From positions 310,001 through 374,000 of the forward strand of contig NZ_JACSCY010000001.1 in assembly GCF_014333615.1 (NCBI RefSeq): a DNA stretch of 64,000 nucleotides, in the 5' to 3' direction. Source of the DNA: Hymenobacter citatus. Its GTDB lineage: Bacteria; Bacteroidota; Bacteroidia; Cytophagales; Hymenobacteraceae. A program made the translations under genes and the position numbers. The notes below the pieces were generated by a model, which saw only the letters and a list, made by a program, of their open reading frames with translations, did no database searches and had not been told where the DNA came from. Positions 25,153-34,295 of this stretch are shown here, piece after piece; the stretch's first letter is position 1, and every line of letters begins with the position of its first letter.

Positions 25153-28089
25153 ATGGCAAAGAATACATACAAGCAAACCAATACCGCGCCTGCCTCCCGT
25201 GCCAACGAGCCCCGCCCGGCGCGGGCGTCGGCCCCCGTGGCCGACGACGTAGCGCCCGCCCGCGAGCAGCCCCGCCGCGAGCCGCGCAACAAGGAGAAAC
25301 CCAAAGCCGCGCCCCGCGCCGCCCGCCCGCCCATGCGCCTACCTTCCGTGAAGCTGGGCGGCATGCTGAGCTTCCTGCGCGACCGGCGCTTTCAACTGTT
25401 CCTGGGCTTTTTCTTCCTGCTCAGCTCCATCTACCTCACCATTGCCTTCGTGTCGTTCCTGTTCACGGGGCACGCCGATCAGAGCGTGGTAGAGAACCTG
25501 GCTAACACACCCGTGAAAGAGGCCGGGCAGGAGTCTAGCAACCTGCTGGGGCTGGTAGGAGCCTGGGCCGCCCAGCTCCTGATTTACAAGGGCTTCGGCG
25601 TGGCGGCCTTTGCTGTCATTCCGGTGGTGTTCTTTTTGGGCTACAAAATCGTGTTCCGTCGGGCCGATGTATCGGTGAGTTACGTGCTGGCCTTGAGCCT
25701 GTTTACGATGTTGTGGCTGAGCGTGTTGCTAGGCTACGTGGTCATCAGCATGCAGGCACCCGATGCTGACCCCATCCTGGCGCATCGCCTCGATTTCCTG
25801 AGCGGTGGGGTAGGCTACGAGGCGGCCCTGTGGCTGAGCAGCCTCATTGGCTGGGGCACGGTGCTGCTCCTGGCTTTCCTGCTGATTTCCTTCGTGGTGT
25901 TTTTCTTCAATGTGACTACTCTGGGCTTGGGCCGGGGGGTAGGGGAGGAGGCCGCGCCCGCTGTGGCTACGCCGGAAGTTGCGGTCAATCGGGCTGGTAA
26001 TGCCCCGCGTTTCTCGCCAGTTGCCGAGGAAGAATTGGTGGAAGACGACGCCTTGGAATCAGAAGACGAAGACGACGATGCATTGAACATCACCCTGCAC
26101 GACCGTCGTCCGGTGGCCGCTACCCCTGCTCCCGCCGAGCCGGAAGTGGTGCGTACGGGTGCCGTGGCCGGTGGTGCTGTCGCCTTGAGCGTGGCCCCAG
26201 CGGCCGTTGCGGCGCCGGCCATTGCTGCCTCCGCCGGAGCGGCGGCTACCGTGGCTGGCGCGGGTGCCGTGGCGGCCAAAGCTGCCGCCAGTGGCCCGAG
26301 CTTCTCCTTCGAAATGCCTACCGCCGAGCCCGAAGTAGCACCTACTGCCACATCCGCATCGCGCGTGCCGACCCCGCTTTCCCTGGCCGACCTCGCTGAC
26401 GAGAATACACCGCTGCCAACTGCCACAGCCTCGGCACTGCCGCTGACCGTAGAGCCTGCCAAGCCCGAAGCGCCCTTTGAAATTGAGGATAAAACCGGTG
26501 AGCTGGACCCTTCGGCTGGCGCCGATATGGCTGTTATTGCCGAGGAAGACGAGGACGCCGAGGCCATGCCCGCCGTCAACTACGACCCTACCCTCGATCT
26601 GCCCCGTTACCAGTATCCTACCCTGGAGCTGCTCAACGACTACGGTGCCCCCAAAGCCCAGGTAACGAAGGAGGAACTGGAGGCCAACAAAGACCGCATC
26701 GTAGAAACGCTGGGGCACTATGGCATCAACATCGCTAGCATCAAGGCCACTATTGGGCCTACCGTCACGCTCTATGAGATTGTGCCCGATGCGGGCGTGC
26801 GCATCTCCAAAATCAAGAGTCTGGAAGACGATATTGCCCTGAGCCTGGCCGCGTTGGGTATCCGCATCATCGCGCCTATTCCGGGCAAGGGTACTATCGG
26901 TATCGAGGTGCCGAACACCAAGAAGGAGATGGTGAGCATCCGCTCGGTATTTGCTACCGATAAGTTCATCAACACCGAGATGGATCTGCCGATTTCCTTC
27001 GGGCGCACCATCACCAACGAGGTGTTTGTGGTCGATCTGGCCAAAATGCCCCACTTGCTGATGGCGGGTGCTACGGGTCAGGGTAAGTCGGTGGGGTTGA
27101 ACGTGATACTGGCCTCGCTGCTCTACAAGCGCCACCCCTCGGAGCTGAAGTTTGTATTGGTTGACCCCAAGAAGGTGGAACTCAGCATCTTCAATAAGAT
27201 AGAGCGCCACTTCTTGGCCAAGCTTCCTGATACCGAGGAAGCCATCATTACCGACACCAAGAAGGTAGTGAACACGCTCAACTCCCTGTGCATGGAGATG
27301 GACCGGCGCTATGACTTGCTGAAAGATGCCGGCTGCCGCAACCTGAAGGAGTACAACCGCAAGTTTGTGGAGCGCCGCCTCAACCCCAAAAAGGGGCACC
27401 GCTACATGCCCTTTATTGTGCTGGTGATTGACGAGCTGGCCGACCTGATGATGACTGCCGGCAAGGAGGTAGAAACGCCCATTGCCCGACTCGCCCAGCT
27501 GGCCCGCGCCATCGGTATTCACCTGATTGTGGCTACCCAGCGCCCGTCCGTAAACGTAATTACGGGTATCATCAAGGCCAACTTCCCGTGCCGCATCAGC
27601 TTTAAAGTGACCTCCAAAATCGACTCGCGCACTATCCTCGACGCGGGCGGTGCCGACCAGCTCGTGGGCCAGGGCGATATGCTGATTTCGCAGGGCTCCG
27701 ACATCATCCGGGTGCAGTGCGCCTTCATCGACACGCCGGAAGTAGACCGCCTCTGCGACTTCGTGGGCGAGCAGCAGGGCTACCCCGATGCCTACCAGCT
27801 ACCCGAAGTAGCCGGCGAGGACGGTGGCGGTAATGGCGGTGAGGACTTCGACCCGGCCGACCGCGACTCTATGTTTGAGGAAGCCGCCCGCGTCATCGTC
27901 ACGCACCAGCAGGGTAGCACCTCGCTCATACAGCGCAAGCTGAAGCTGGGCTACAACCGCGCCGGCCGCCTCATCGACCAGCTGGAGCACGCCGGCATTG
28001 TGGGGCCATTTGAGGGTAGCAAAGCCCGCGAAGTGCTTATTCCGGACGAGTATAGTTTGGAACAGTTGTTGAATACGATGCAGAAATAG
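25153..28089 (+). CDS. ftsK: DNA translocase FtsK/SpoIIIE
   Basis: A 978-residue hexameric motor that clears DNA from the division septum and activates XerCD at dif. After a basic, Ala/Pro-rich start come four membrane segments (about 75-255), then a long low-complexity linker (about 260-470) rich in Ala, Pro, Val and acidic stretches, then the motor: Walker A MAGATGQGKSVGLN (about 637-650), Walker B PFIVLVIDELADL, ATQRPSVNVITG. The C-terminal gamma winged-helix domain (STSLIQRKLKLGYNRAGRLI) should read KOPS-like DNA signals. ATG 25153 is preferred over GTG 25141. Confidence 0.95.
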   Translation: MAKNTYKQTNTAPASRANEPRPARASAPVADDVAPAREQPRREPRNKEKPKAAPRAARPPMRLPSVKLGGMLSFLRDRRFQLFLGFFFLLSSIYLTIAFVSFLFTGHADQSVVENLANTPVKEAGQESSNLLGLVGAWAAQLLIYKGFGVAAFAVIPVVFFLGYKIVFRRADVSVSYVLALSLFTMLWLSVLLGYVVISMQAPDADPILAHRLDFLSGGVGYEAALWLSSLIGWGTVLLLAFLLISFVVFFFNVTTLGLGRGVGEEAAPAVATPEVAVNRAGNAPRFSPVAEEELVEDDALESEDEDDDALNITLHDRRPVAATPAPAEPEVVRTGAVAGGAVALSVAPAAVAAPAIAASAGAAATVAGAGAVAAKAAASGPSFSFEMPTAEPEVAPTATSASRVPTPLSLADLADENTPLPTATASALPLTVEPAKPEAPFEIEDKTGELDPSAGADMAVIAEEDEDAEAMPAVNYDPTLDLPRYQYPTLELLNDYGAPKAQVTKEELEANKDRIVETLGHYGINIASIKATIGPTVTLYEIVPDAGVRISKIKSLEDDIALSLAALGIRIIAPIPGKGTIGIEVPNTKKEMVSIRSVFATDKFINTEMDLPISFGRTITNEVFVVDLAKMPHLLMAGATGQGKSVGLNVILASLLYKRHPSELKFVLVDPKKVELSIFNKIERHFLAKLPDTEEAIITDTKKVVNTLNSLCMEMDRRYDLLKDAGCRNLKEYNRKFVERRLNPKKGHRYMPFIVLVIDELADLMMTAGKEVETPIARLAQLARAIGIHLIVATQRPSVNVITGIIKANFPCRISFKVTSKIDSRTILDAGGADQLVGQGDMLISQGSDIIRVQCAFIDTPEVDRLCDFVGEQQGYPDAYQLPEVAGEDGGGNGGEDFDPADRDSMFEEAARVIVTHQQGSTSLIQRKLKLGYNRAGRLIDQLEHAGIVGPFEGSKAREVLIPDEYSLEQLLNTMQK

Positions 28090-28203
28090 AACTTAGCCGG
28101 GAGAAAATTAGAGCATAACGTTGTTCTACTTTTAGTTTTCTCCGTTTAAACCTTCGCTGAGTATTTCGCTCTACTATACAAGCTCGCTACACCACTTTCT
28201 GCA

Positions 28204-28848
28204 ATGAAAAAATTTCTCGCCCTGCTCGCCCTGTCTGCTTCTTTTATGCAAGCCGCTACTGCGCAGCAGGACCCCAAAGCCGGTAAGATTCTCGATGATA
28301 TGAGCGCTAAGTATCAGTCGATGAAGGCGTTTCGGGCCAACTTCACCCAAACCCTGGAAAACGACAAGGCCAAAGTGAAGGAAAATATCAATGGCGATAT
28401 CATCGTGAGCGGCCCCAAGTTTCGGCTGAAAGTGAATGGCCAGGAGGTCATCAACAACGGCCAAACCATGTGGACCTACCTGAAGTCTGAGAACGAGGTG
28501 AATATCTCTGATTACGAACCGGATGATCAGGAAGTGTCTCCTTCGCAGATATTTACCTTATACAAGAAGGGCTACAAGTACACCTACGTGCAGGAAGCCA
28601 AGGAAGGCGGCCAGGCCATCGACATCATCGACCTGTCGCCGGAAGACCGTTCTAACGCCGTGTATAAGGTGCGCATCAAGGTGGCCAAGGCCGATAAATC
28701 GGTGAAGAGCTGGCAGATGTTCAAGAAGAACGGCAACCGCTATACCTACACCATCAAGCAGTTTCAGCCTAACCCCCCGGTAGACGCCACTACCTTCAAC
28801 TTCGACAAATCGAAGTACAAAGGTGTGAAAGTGGTAGACTTGCGTTAA
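28204..28848 (+). CDS. LolA-like outer membrane lipoprotein carrier
   Basis: A 214-residue periplasmic protein with signal peptide (FLALLALSASFMQAATAQ). The LolA-like fold is indicated by KILDDMSAKYQSMKAFRANFTQTLEND, then SGPKFRLKVNGQEVINNGQTMW, YKKGYKYTYV, and KNGNRYTYTIKQFQPNPPVD with the final FDKSKYKGVKVVDLR. LolA ferries lipoproteins from inner to outer membrane; Bacteroidota homologues are diverged, so chaperone function is likely but not certain. It follows ftsK by 114 bases, as in many Bacteroidota, and ends at a strong terminator. Confidence 0.87.
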   Translation: MKKFLALLALSASFMQAATAQQDPKAGKILDDMSAKYQSMKAFRANFTQTLENDKAKVKENINGDIIVSGPKFRLKVNGQEVINNGQTMWTYLKSENEVNISDYEPDDQEVSPSQIFTLYKKGYKYTYVQEAKEGGQAIDIIDLSPEDRSNAVYKVRIKVAKADKSVKSWQMFKKNGNRYTYTIKQFQPNPPVDATTFNFDKSKYKGVKVVDLR

Positions 28849-28872
28849 TTGGCAGCGTTGCTGCCGTTTTGG

Positions 28873-28907
28873 CCGGCCCGCTTCCGAAAGGAGGCGGGCC
28901 GGTTTTT
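28873..28907 (+). terminator. Rho-independent terminator after the LolA-like gene
   Basis: GC-rich stem CCGGCCCGC / GCGGGCCGG with an eight-base loop region, followed by five T residues, 24 bases after the stop. Confidence 0.85.
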
Positions 28908-28958
28908 GCTTTAAGAAAAGATACGGACAAGTTTTGGTTGTAAGATTCGAAACTACCT

Positions 28959-29058
28959 GTCATCCTGAGCGGAGCGAAGGACCTTTTCGCGTGTGAACGT
29001 TAACCGGAGTAATGACTTGTTCATGTGTGAAAAGGTCCTTCGCTCCGCTCAGGATGAC
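28959..29058. repeat. Long palindrome, TGTCATCCTGAGC family, GGAGC subtype
   Basis: Arms from 28959 and to 29058 share GTCATCCTGAGC-GGAGC-GAAGGACCTTTTCGCG (complementary), the centre is more diverged. The bases just outside are not complementary, unlike several other copies. It lies between the lolA-like and DUF2851 genes, both on the plus strand. Confidence 0.92.
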
Positions 29059-29101
29059 GGAGATTATTACCTAAGAATATCCACGCGCTTTTATACTTGC
29101 T

Positions 29102-30400
29102 ATGCAAGAAGATTTCCTCCACTACGTCTGGCAGCACCAGTATTTTGATAAAACCGACCTACGCACCACCAGCGGCGAAACCATCACCATCCTCAAGCCC
29201 GGCCTGCACAACCACGATGCCGGCCCCGATTTCCTGAACGCCCGCTTGCACCTGGGCGACGTAGAATGGAACGGCGCCGTAGAAATCCACCTGCGCGCTT
29301 CCGACTGGCACCGCCACCAGCATCAGCACGACCCCAAATACGACCAGGTGATTTTGCACGTAGTGCTACACGCCGACGAGCCCGTGCGCCGCACCAACGG
29401 CTCTGAGGTGCCCGCGCTGGTGCTGGAGGGCCGCCTGGCGCCCGAGCTACTGGGCCGCTACCAACAGTTGCTCACCGAAACGCCCGCCCTACCCTGCGCG
29501 CCGCTGCTGGCGCAAGTGCCCGTTATTGCGCGGGTGATGATGGTAGAACGGACTTTGTTGGAGCGCGTGGAGCAGAAAGCCACTACCCTCGAAACCCTAC
29601 ACCAGCACCTGGGCGGTGACTGGGAGGCCACTGCCTACCATGCCCTGCTGGCGGCTTTCGGCTTCAAGAAAAACACCGAGCCCTTGCAGCGGCTGGCCAA
29701 AGCCCTGCCGCTCTCCGTACTGCGCCGCCACCGCCACGACCGGCGCCAACTGGAAGCGCTGCTGTTCGGACAAGCCGGCTTCCTCACCGAAAACGACGAA
29801 AACCGCCATGACCTGTTTGTGGCCGATTTGCGGGCCGAATACGAGTTTCTGGCGCATAAGTATCAGCTGAAAGCCGCCGCCCTGGCCCCGCACGACTGGA
29901 ACTTTCTGCGTCTGCGGCCGGCCAACTTTCCGCCGGTGCGGCTGGCCCAGCTGGCCGCCGTGCTGCACGCCCGCCCCGCCCTGTTCGATGCCCTGCTCAC
30001 GGCCCAGGACGTGCTGACGCTAGAGCAGTTCTTTGCGGCGCCGGTATCGGAGTATTGGCAAGGGCACACCCGGCCGGGCAGGCCCGGCAAAGTGCCGCAC
30101 CAGCTGGGTAGGGCCAGCGCCCACTTGCTGATAACCAACGTAGTAGTGCCCCTGCGCGTGGCCTACGCCCGCCACGTGGGCCAGCCCGAGCTGGTAGAGC
30201 AGGCCGTAACGCTACTCACCCAGCTGCCCGCCGAGCGCAACGCCCTTACGGACACCTACGACCTGCTGGGTTTCCAGCACCGTACTGCTGCCGACTCGCA
30301 GGGTTTGCTGGCACTGCATTACGGCTACTGCCAGCCGCGCCAGTGCTTGCGCTGTGCCATCGGCAGCCGCATTCTGCAACCCAAACCCGTGTTACGTTGA
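29102..30400 (+). CDS. DUF2851-family protein
   Basis: A 432-residue cytoplasmic protein of DUF2851, widespread in Bacteroidota and of unknown function. Typical segments are EDFLHYVWQHQYFD at the start, HNHDAGPDFLNARLHLG, VEWNGAVEIHLRASDWHRH, YDQVILHVVLHADE, and a C-terminal cysteine-containing HYGYCQPRQCLRCAIG. The clustered His and Asp residues of the N-terminal part recall nuclease-like or metal-binding folds, but this is a guess. The last codons overlap the start of the next gene by four bases. Confidence 0.9.
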   Translation: MQEDFLHYVWQHQYFDKTDLRTTSGETITILKPGLHNHDAGPDFLNARLHLGDVEWNGAVEIHLRASDWHRHQHQHDPKYDQVILHVVLHADEPVRRTNGSEVPALVLEGRLAPELLGRYQQLLTETPALPCAPLLAQVPVIARVMMVERTLLERVEQKATTLETLHQHLGGDWEATAYHALLAAFGFKKNTEPLQRLAKALPLSVLRRHRHDRRQLEALLFGQAGFLTENDENRHDLFVADLRAEYEFLAHKYQLKAAALAPHDWNFLRLRPANFPPVRLAQLAAVLHARPALFDALLTAQDVLTLEQFFAAPVSEYWQGHTRPGRPGKVPHQLGRASAHLLITNVVVPLRVAYARHVGQPELVEQAVTLLTQLPAERNALTDTYDLLGFQHRTAADSQGLLALHYGYCQPRQCLRCAIGSRILQPKPVLR

Positions 30401-31656
30401 GGATCCTGCTGGCTCTTATCTTAAATACTGGTCTGCTGTGGCTGCTGTGGCGCTGGGTGCGTCGAGAGCAACGGGCGCCGGGGGTAGGAAAATTGGTTTT
30501 GCCAATACTGACCTTGAAGCTGGCCATAACGCTGGTAACTGTTGCGTTGCTGACTGAGGACGCCCGCTATTTCCAGTACTGGGGCGTTGCCCTCACCGAC
30601 CAGCTCTGGACTGCGCCCATAGCCTGGGTAGGTACACTGCTGGGCGATGAGTTTCACGCGGCGGATCGACAACTGATTTACCACGGGTACTCCAACACAT
30701 TCTTTCTCATCAAGGTGTTATCGGCGCTGAATCTGGCTTCGCTAGGGAACGTGTGGCTGAACGCACTGTATCTGTCAGTGTTTTGCCTGGTGGGCTGCTG
30801 GCAACTGGTGCGTAGGTTTCCCCACATCTTTCCTGATGCGCCTGTGCTGGCGGTGCCCATTGCCTTTTTGCTGTGGCCCACGGTGCTGTACTGGACCTCG
30901 GGCCTGACCAAGGAAAGCCTGCTGGTGAGTACGCTGGCGTGGCTGACGGCGCTGGTACTGGATTGGCTCTACGAGGGGCGGCCCGTGCGTGCGTGGTCGG
31001 TAGTGGGGGCGGTAGTGCTGGTGATAGTGGCATTCAAGATGCGGTATTTCTTCGCGGTGTTGCTGTTTGCGGCGTTGCTGGGGCTGGCCCTTATCCGGGT
31101 AGGGGAGCAATTGGGCGTGAGGCGGCGTGGAGTGCAAGTGGCCCTGGTAATGCTCCTGTTGAGCGGAGGCAGCTGGGTGCTGAGCGAAGTGAATTCAATC
31201 TTCCGCTTCAATAGATTCAGCAGCCAACTGCTGCGCAATTACTACGGCATGTTGGAGCAGTCGCGCCACAAACCGCACATCGAGTATGCCCACCTGGCGC
31301 CCACTTGGCAGAGCGTACTAAGCAATGCACCAGCTGCCGCCATGCATACTGTGTTGCGCCCGTGGCTATGGGAAAGCACACAGTGGAATTACCTGGCTGT
31401 CAGTATAGAAAATGTGCTGTTGCTGGTGCTGCTGCTCACCGCTGCTGTTGCCGTAGTGCGGGGTAGGGGCGGGCGTCTACCCTTCGCACTGGTTCTGGTA
31501 CTGGCCATATACTGCCTGGGGTTGGCCATCCTGCTAGGGCTGACCACTCCCAACCTGGGTACCCTCAGCCGCTACCGTACGGTGCTGCTGCCGTTTCTGC
31601 TGCTGCTGTTGCTACAAAACAATTATGTAGCCCACTGGCTGAAGAGGTGGTGTTGA
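30397..31656 (+). CDS. Polytopic membrane protein of unknown function
   Basis: A 419-residue protein with about ten hydrophobic segments. The start used is TTG 30397, overlapping the DUF2851 stop in TTGA, which suggests coupled translation; no ATG lies nearby. Motifs such as YHGYSNTFFLIKVLSALNL, PTVLYWTSGLTKESLL and VAFKMRYFFAVLLF resemble membrane proteins tied to surface polysaccharide assembly (EpsG or glycosyltransferase-type scaffolds), particularly the GLTKESLL motif. I cannot name the family with certainty. Confidence 0.78.
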   Translation: MRILLALILNTGLLWLLWRWVRREQRAPGVGKLVLPILTLKLAITLVTVALLTEDARYFQYWGVALTDQLWTAPIAWVGTLLGDEFHAADRQLIYHGYSNTFFLIKVLSALNLASLGNVWLNALYLSVFCLVGCWQLVRRFPHIFPDAPVLAVPIAFLLWPTVLYWTSGLTKESLLVSTLAWLTALVLDWLYEGRPVRAWSVVGAVVLVIVAFKMRYFFAVLLFAALLGLALIRVGEQLGVRRRGVQVALVMLLLSGGSWVLSEVNSIFRFNRFSSQLLRNYYGMLEQSRHKPHIEYAHLAPTWQSVLSNAPAAAMHTVLRPWLWESTQWNYLAVSIENVLLLVLLLTAAVAVVRGRGGRLPFALVLVLAIYCLGLAILLGLTTPNLGTLSRYRTVLLPFLLLLLLQNNYVAHWLKRWC

Positions 31657-32010
31657 GGCCTGGCATTGAGGGCAATAGTCCAGCGCGCTCAGTCGAAATT
31701 TCAGTGTTGGTACGGATGAAGCCCAACCGTTAAATGCGGAAACTTGTCTACCCTTTCAGACAAGGTTATCGGGAATGGTTAGGTCAGCCCTGCTGCCAGA
31801 AAACGGAAGAACAAGGCCTACCAACTAGTGGTAGGTAAGGTGGTGTATTGCCAGTTTGCCCCCGTCTTCTTAGAAATAAAGGGGGCACGTAGGTAAGACC
31901 TTATTGGCTAGGTGAAGGATAAAGGTGTGCTCTGTAAGTGTCTGAAAGAGAAAGGTACTGTGGTCTGATTGCTTGCTTCTAGTAATGTTCCACCTTTTTT
32001 CTTTACAGAT
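31657..32010. other. Non-coding stretch before the C1A peptidase
   Basis: About 350 bases with no gene I can support. Fragments translate for some 30 codons (for example around 31795-31895) but contain stops and no recognisable family. No palindrome of the repeat families is present, which is unusual for a gap of this size in this window. Promoter signals for the peptidase are not clear. Confidence 0.5.
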
Positions 32011-33669
32011 ATGCCAACCCTCAGTTTTGAAGAGTTAAACACCGCGCTACGCACCAGTCAGGCCCCGTGGCAGGCGGCCGAAAACGTCATCACGCGCCTA
32101 CCCGACCTGAAGCGCAAGGCCCTGCTGGGCGTGCAGATACCGGCCGGCTACCAGCTGCCAGCCAACGCCGGGGCGCCCGCAACGGCCAACTTTGCCCCAG
32201 CCGTAGACTGGCGTAACCGCAACGGCAACCACGTGACGCCCGTGAAAAACCAGGGCGGGTGCGGCTCCTGCGTATCGTTTTGCACAGTGGCCGTCACCGA
32301 GTCGATGGCCTCCATTGAGAAAGGGCAATTGCTGGATTTGTCGGAAGCCGACCAGCACTTTTGCTCCAGCCACGGAGCCAACTGCGGCGGTTGGTGGCAC
32401 CCCGATGCGTTCAATCAGATCAAAAGCCGAGGGGTGTGCGACGATGCGGGCTTTCCCTACCCCTCGGCCTTCCCCAACAACGACATCTGGAGCAGCCCGC
32501 CTACCTGCCGCCTGGCGCCCAACCGCAACAACCGTATTACTAAAATTACCAATGTCATTTCGCTCAGCTCGGCCACACAGATCAAAAACCACCTCACCAG
32601 TGTGGGGCCGGTAGCTGCCGTGTTTGAAGTGTACAGCGACTTCTACAACTACCGCACCGGTGTGTATAAACACGTAACGGGCGGGCTGGAAGGGCTGCAT
32701 TGCGTGGCAGTTATCGGCTACTCAGAGGCCGAGCAGTGCTGGATTTGCAAAAACTCCTGGGGGCCGGGGTGGGGCGATAAAGGCTTCTTCAAGATTGGCT
32801 ACGGACAGTGCAAGATCGACTCCTACGAGAAGGTAGGCGCAACGGGCGTGGTGCTGCCGGCACCTCCGCACGGCTGGTACGGCTACGAGAGCCTGGGCGG
32901 CGTCCTCACATCGCGCCCCTCGGCCGTGAGCTGGGGCCCCAATCGCATTGATGTGGTAGTGCGCGGCACTGACTCGGCCGTGCACCACCGCTGGTGGGAT
33001 GGTGTGAGCTGGAAGGGTTGGGAAAGCCTGGGGGGCCAGATACAGGGCGCCCCCGCCATCTGCTCCTGGGCCAGTGGCCGCCTCGATATCTTTGCCTGGG
33101 GCATGGATCAGGCCCTGTGGCACAAGTGGTTTCAGGGCGGCTGGAGCAACTGGGAGCGGTTGGGAGGCCAAATTTCCTCTGAGCCCGCGTGTGTGAGCTG
33201 GGGCCCCAACCGCATCGATATTCTGGCCAAAGGCCTCAACTCGGCCATGTTGCATATGTGGTGGGATGGGCACTGGAATGCCTGGGAAAGCCTGGGGGGC
33301 GTCATCACCTCGGCGCCGGCCATTTCGTCGTGGGCCAGTGGGCGGCTCGCCTGCTTTGCCCGCGGCCAGGATAATAAGATGTGGCACCGCTGGTTCCAAG
33401 GTGGCTGGAGCGGTTGGGAAAACCTGGGCAATGTGATGGCCGGCGCCCCGGCCGCCGAGTCGTGGGGTCCCAACCGCATCGACACGTTCTACCGTGGGCT
33501 CAACAGTCGCTTGATGCACAAGTGGTGGGATGGTAGCCGGTGGTCGGGCGAAGAAGATCTGGGCGGCGTGCTTACGTCCGATGTGGGGGTGTCGTCGTGG
33601 GCCAGCGGGCGGCTCGACTGCTTCGTGCGCGGCACCGATTCGGCCATGTACCATAAATGGTATGCCTAA
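32011..33669 (+). CDS. Papain-family (C1A) peptidase with lectin-like propeller repeats
   Basis: A 552-residue protein. A short lead region (1-60) precedes a C1A peptidase domain (about 62-282): [19 protein letters not shown], oxyanion Gln81, catalytic Cys87 in GGCGSC, His230 in [10 protein letters not shown] and Asn248 in [10 protein letters not shown]. The usual Trp after the catalytic Cys is Val. From about 289 to the end come six repeats of about 44 residues ([14 protein letters not shown] or [14 protein letters not shown]), a PLL/tachylectin-like beta-propeller expected to bind sugars. No signal peptide or T9SS domain is visible, so the export route is unclear. ATG 32011 is chosen over TTG 31969. 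The stop overlaps the start of a putative inhibitor lipoprotein. Confidence 0.9.
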   Translation: MPTLSFEELNTALRTSQAPWQAAENVITRLPDLKRKALLGVQIPAGYQLPANAGAPATANFAPAVDWRNRNGNHVTPVKNQGGCGSCVSFCTVAVTESMASIEKGQLLDLSEADQHFCSSHGANCGGWWHPDAFNQIKSRGVCDDAGFPYPSAFPNNDIWSSPPTCRLAPNRNNRITKITNVISLSSATQIKNHLTSVGPVAAVFEVYSDFYNYRTGVYKHVTGGLEGLHCVAVIGYSEAEQCWICKNSWGPGWGDKGFFKIGYGQCKIDSYEKVGATGVVLPAPPHGWYGYESLGGVLTSRPSAVSWGPNRIDVVVRGTDSAVHHRWWDGVSWKGWESLGGQIQGAPAICSWASGRLDIFAWGMDQALWHKWFQGGWSNWERLGGQISSEPACVSWGPNRIDILAKGLNSAMLHMWWDGHWNAWESLGGVITSAPAISSWASGRLACFARGQDNKMWHRWFQGGWSGWENLGNVMAGAPAAESWGPNRIDTFYRGLNSRLMHKWWDGSRWSGEEDLGGVLTSDVGVSSWASGRLDCFVRGTDSAMYHKWYA

Positions 33670-34123
33670 CGTACACCCAACTTCAAGCACCGCGGATGGC
33701 CCTGGCCACCCGCGGCGTTGCTTTGTCGGCGCCTTATGGCTGCTTGTAGCTGCCTGTCACGCAGCTCCCCAAAGCATTGATCTGGCTACCATACAACGCC
33801 CAACGCCTATGGAAATGCAACAGCTTACGCTTCGGGTACAGGAGCAGCACGCCGTAACTCTCCCCAGTCGGGGTGCCAGTGGCTTGCAACTGCTATTCTC
33901 AACAGAGCCCGCTGATATAGTGTTGGTTGTGCGGCGTGAGCCCACGCCCAACGAGCGGGAGCAGCCGCCTATTACAGTGGGTGGCACCATCGCCGCCTAC
34001 TTCGAGCTGACCGGTTTGAAGCCAGGGCAGGCAACCGTCCGTTTCTACGAGAAGCCCGCCCCCGGCCGTGGCGGCCCATCCGAAATTCCGGTTGCCACCT
34101 ACCTGATTACGGTGAGCCAGTGA
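33662..34123 (+). CDS. Lipoprotein resembling a chagasin-type (I42) cysteine-protease inhibitor
   Basis: A 153-residue protein whose ATG overlaps the peptidase stop (ATGCCTAA). The N terminus has HPRR, a hydrophobic run [10 protein letters not shown] and lipobox VAAC (Cys32), so it is probably anchored in a membrane. The mature part has a one-domain all-beta pattern like chagasin inhibitors: [15 protein letters not shown], then a loop RGASGLQL where chagasins have [26 protein letters not shown], matching the GxGG-loop and following strand; [13 protein letters not shown] in place of the RPW loop; and a final VATYLITV strand. The inhibitor loops are diverged, so the assignment is by pattern and by its overlap with a C1A peptidase. 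Expected role: block the neighbouring enzyme. Confidence 0.7.
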   Translation: MPNVHPTSSTADGPGHPRRCFVGALWLLVAACHAAPQSIDLATIQRPTPMEMQQLTLRVQEQHAVTLPSRGASGLQLLFSTEPADIVLVVRREPTPNEREQPPITVGGTIAAYFELTGLKPGQATVRFYEKPAPGRGGPSEIPVATYLITVSQ

Positions 34124-34210
34124 AATGGCACAGCAATAACTGCGGCAGAAGTAGGCTGTCTTGCTGATTCCGCTTGCAGGTAGCCTGGTACTTTCGCCGG
34201 GCCTTCCCAA

Positions 34211-34241
34211 CGCCCTACGCTTGGCTTGTCAGCGTAGGGCG
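34211..34241. repeat. Small hairpin overlapping a promoter
   Basis: Perfect 10-base stem CGCCCTACGC / GCGTAGGGCG with an 11-base loop holding the -33 TTG of the acyltransferase promoter. It may end transcription of the inhibitor gene or shape promoter DNA. The stem contains a GGGTAGG-like word (GCGTAGGGC). Confidence 0.6.
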
Positions 34242-34249
34242 TATCTTTG
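34221..34249 (+). promoter_or_regulatory. Promoter of the hexapeptide acyltransferase gene
   Basis: TTG (34221-34223), an 18-base spacer and TATCTTTG (34242-34249) match the Bacteroidota consensus TTG / TAnnTTTG. The start codon is 47 bases further on. Confidence 0.55.
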
Positions 34250-34295
34250 TGGTTTCGCTGCAAACTCCGGCCCCGCGTGGGCTGTTCTCTTTTAT

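Noticed and set aside
26059..27522. Long open frame on the strand opposite ftsK
   Set aside because: It is an artefact of GC-rich codon use in ftsK; the translation is low-complexity with no domain, while the ftsK strand has full motor motifs.
31795..31895. Small open frame before the C1A peptidase
   Set aside because: About 30 codons only, stops on both sides, no start codon support and no recognisable family.
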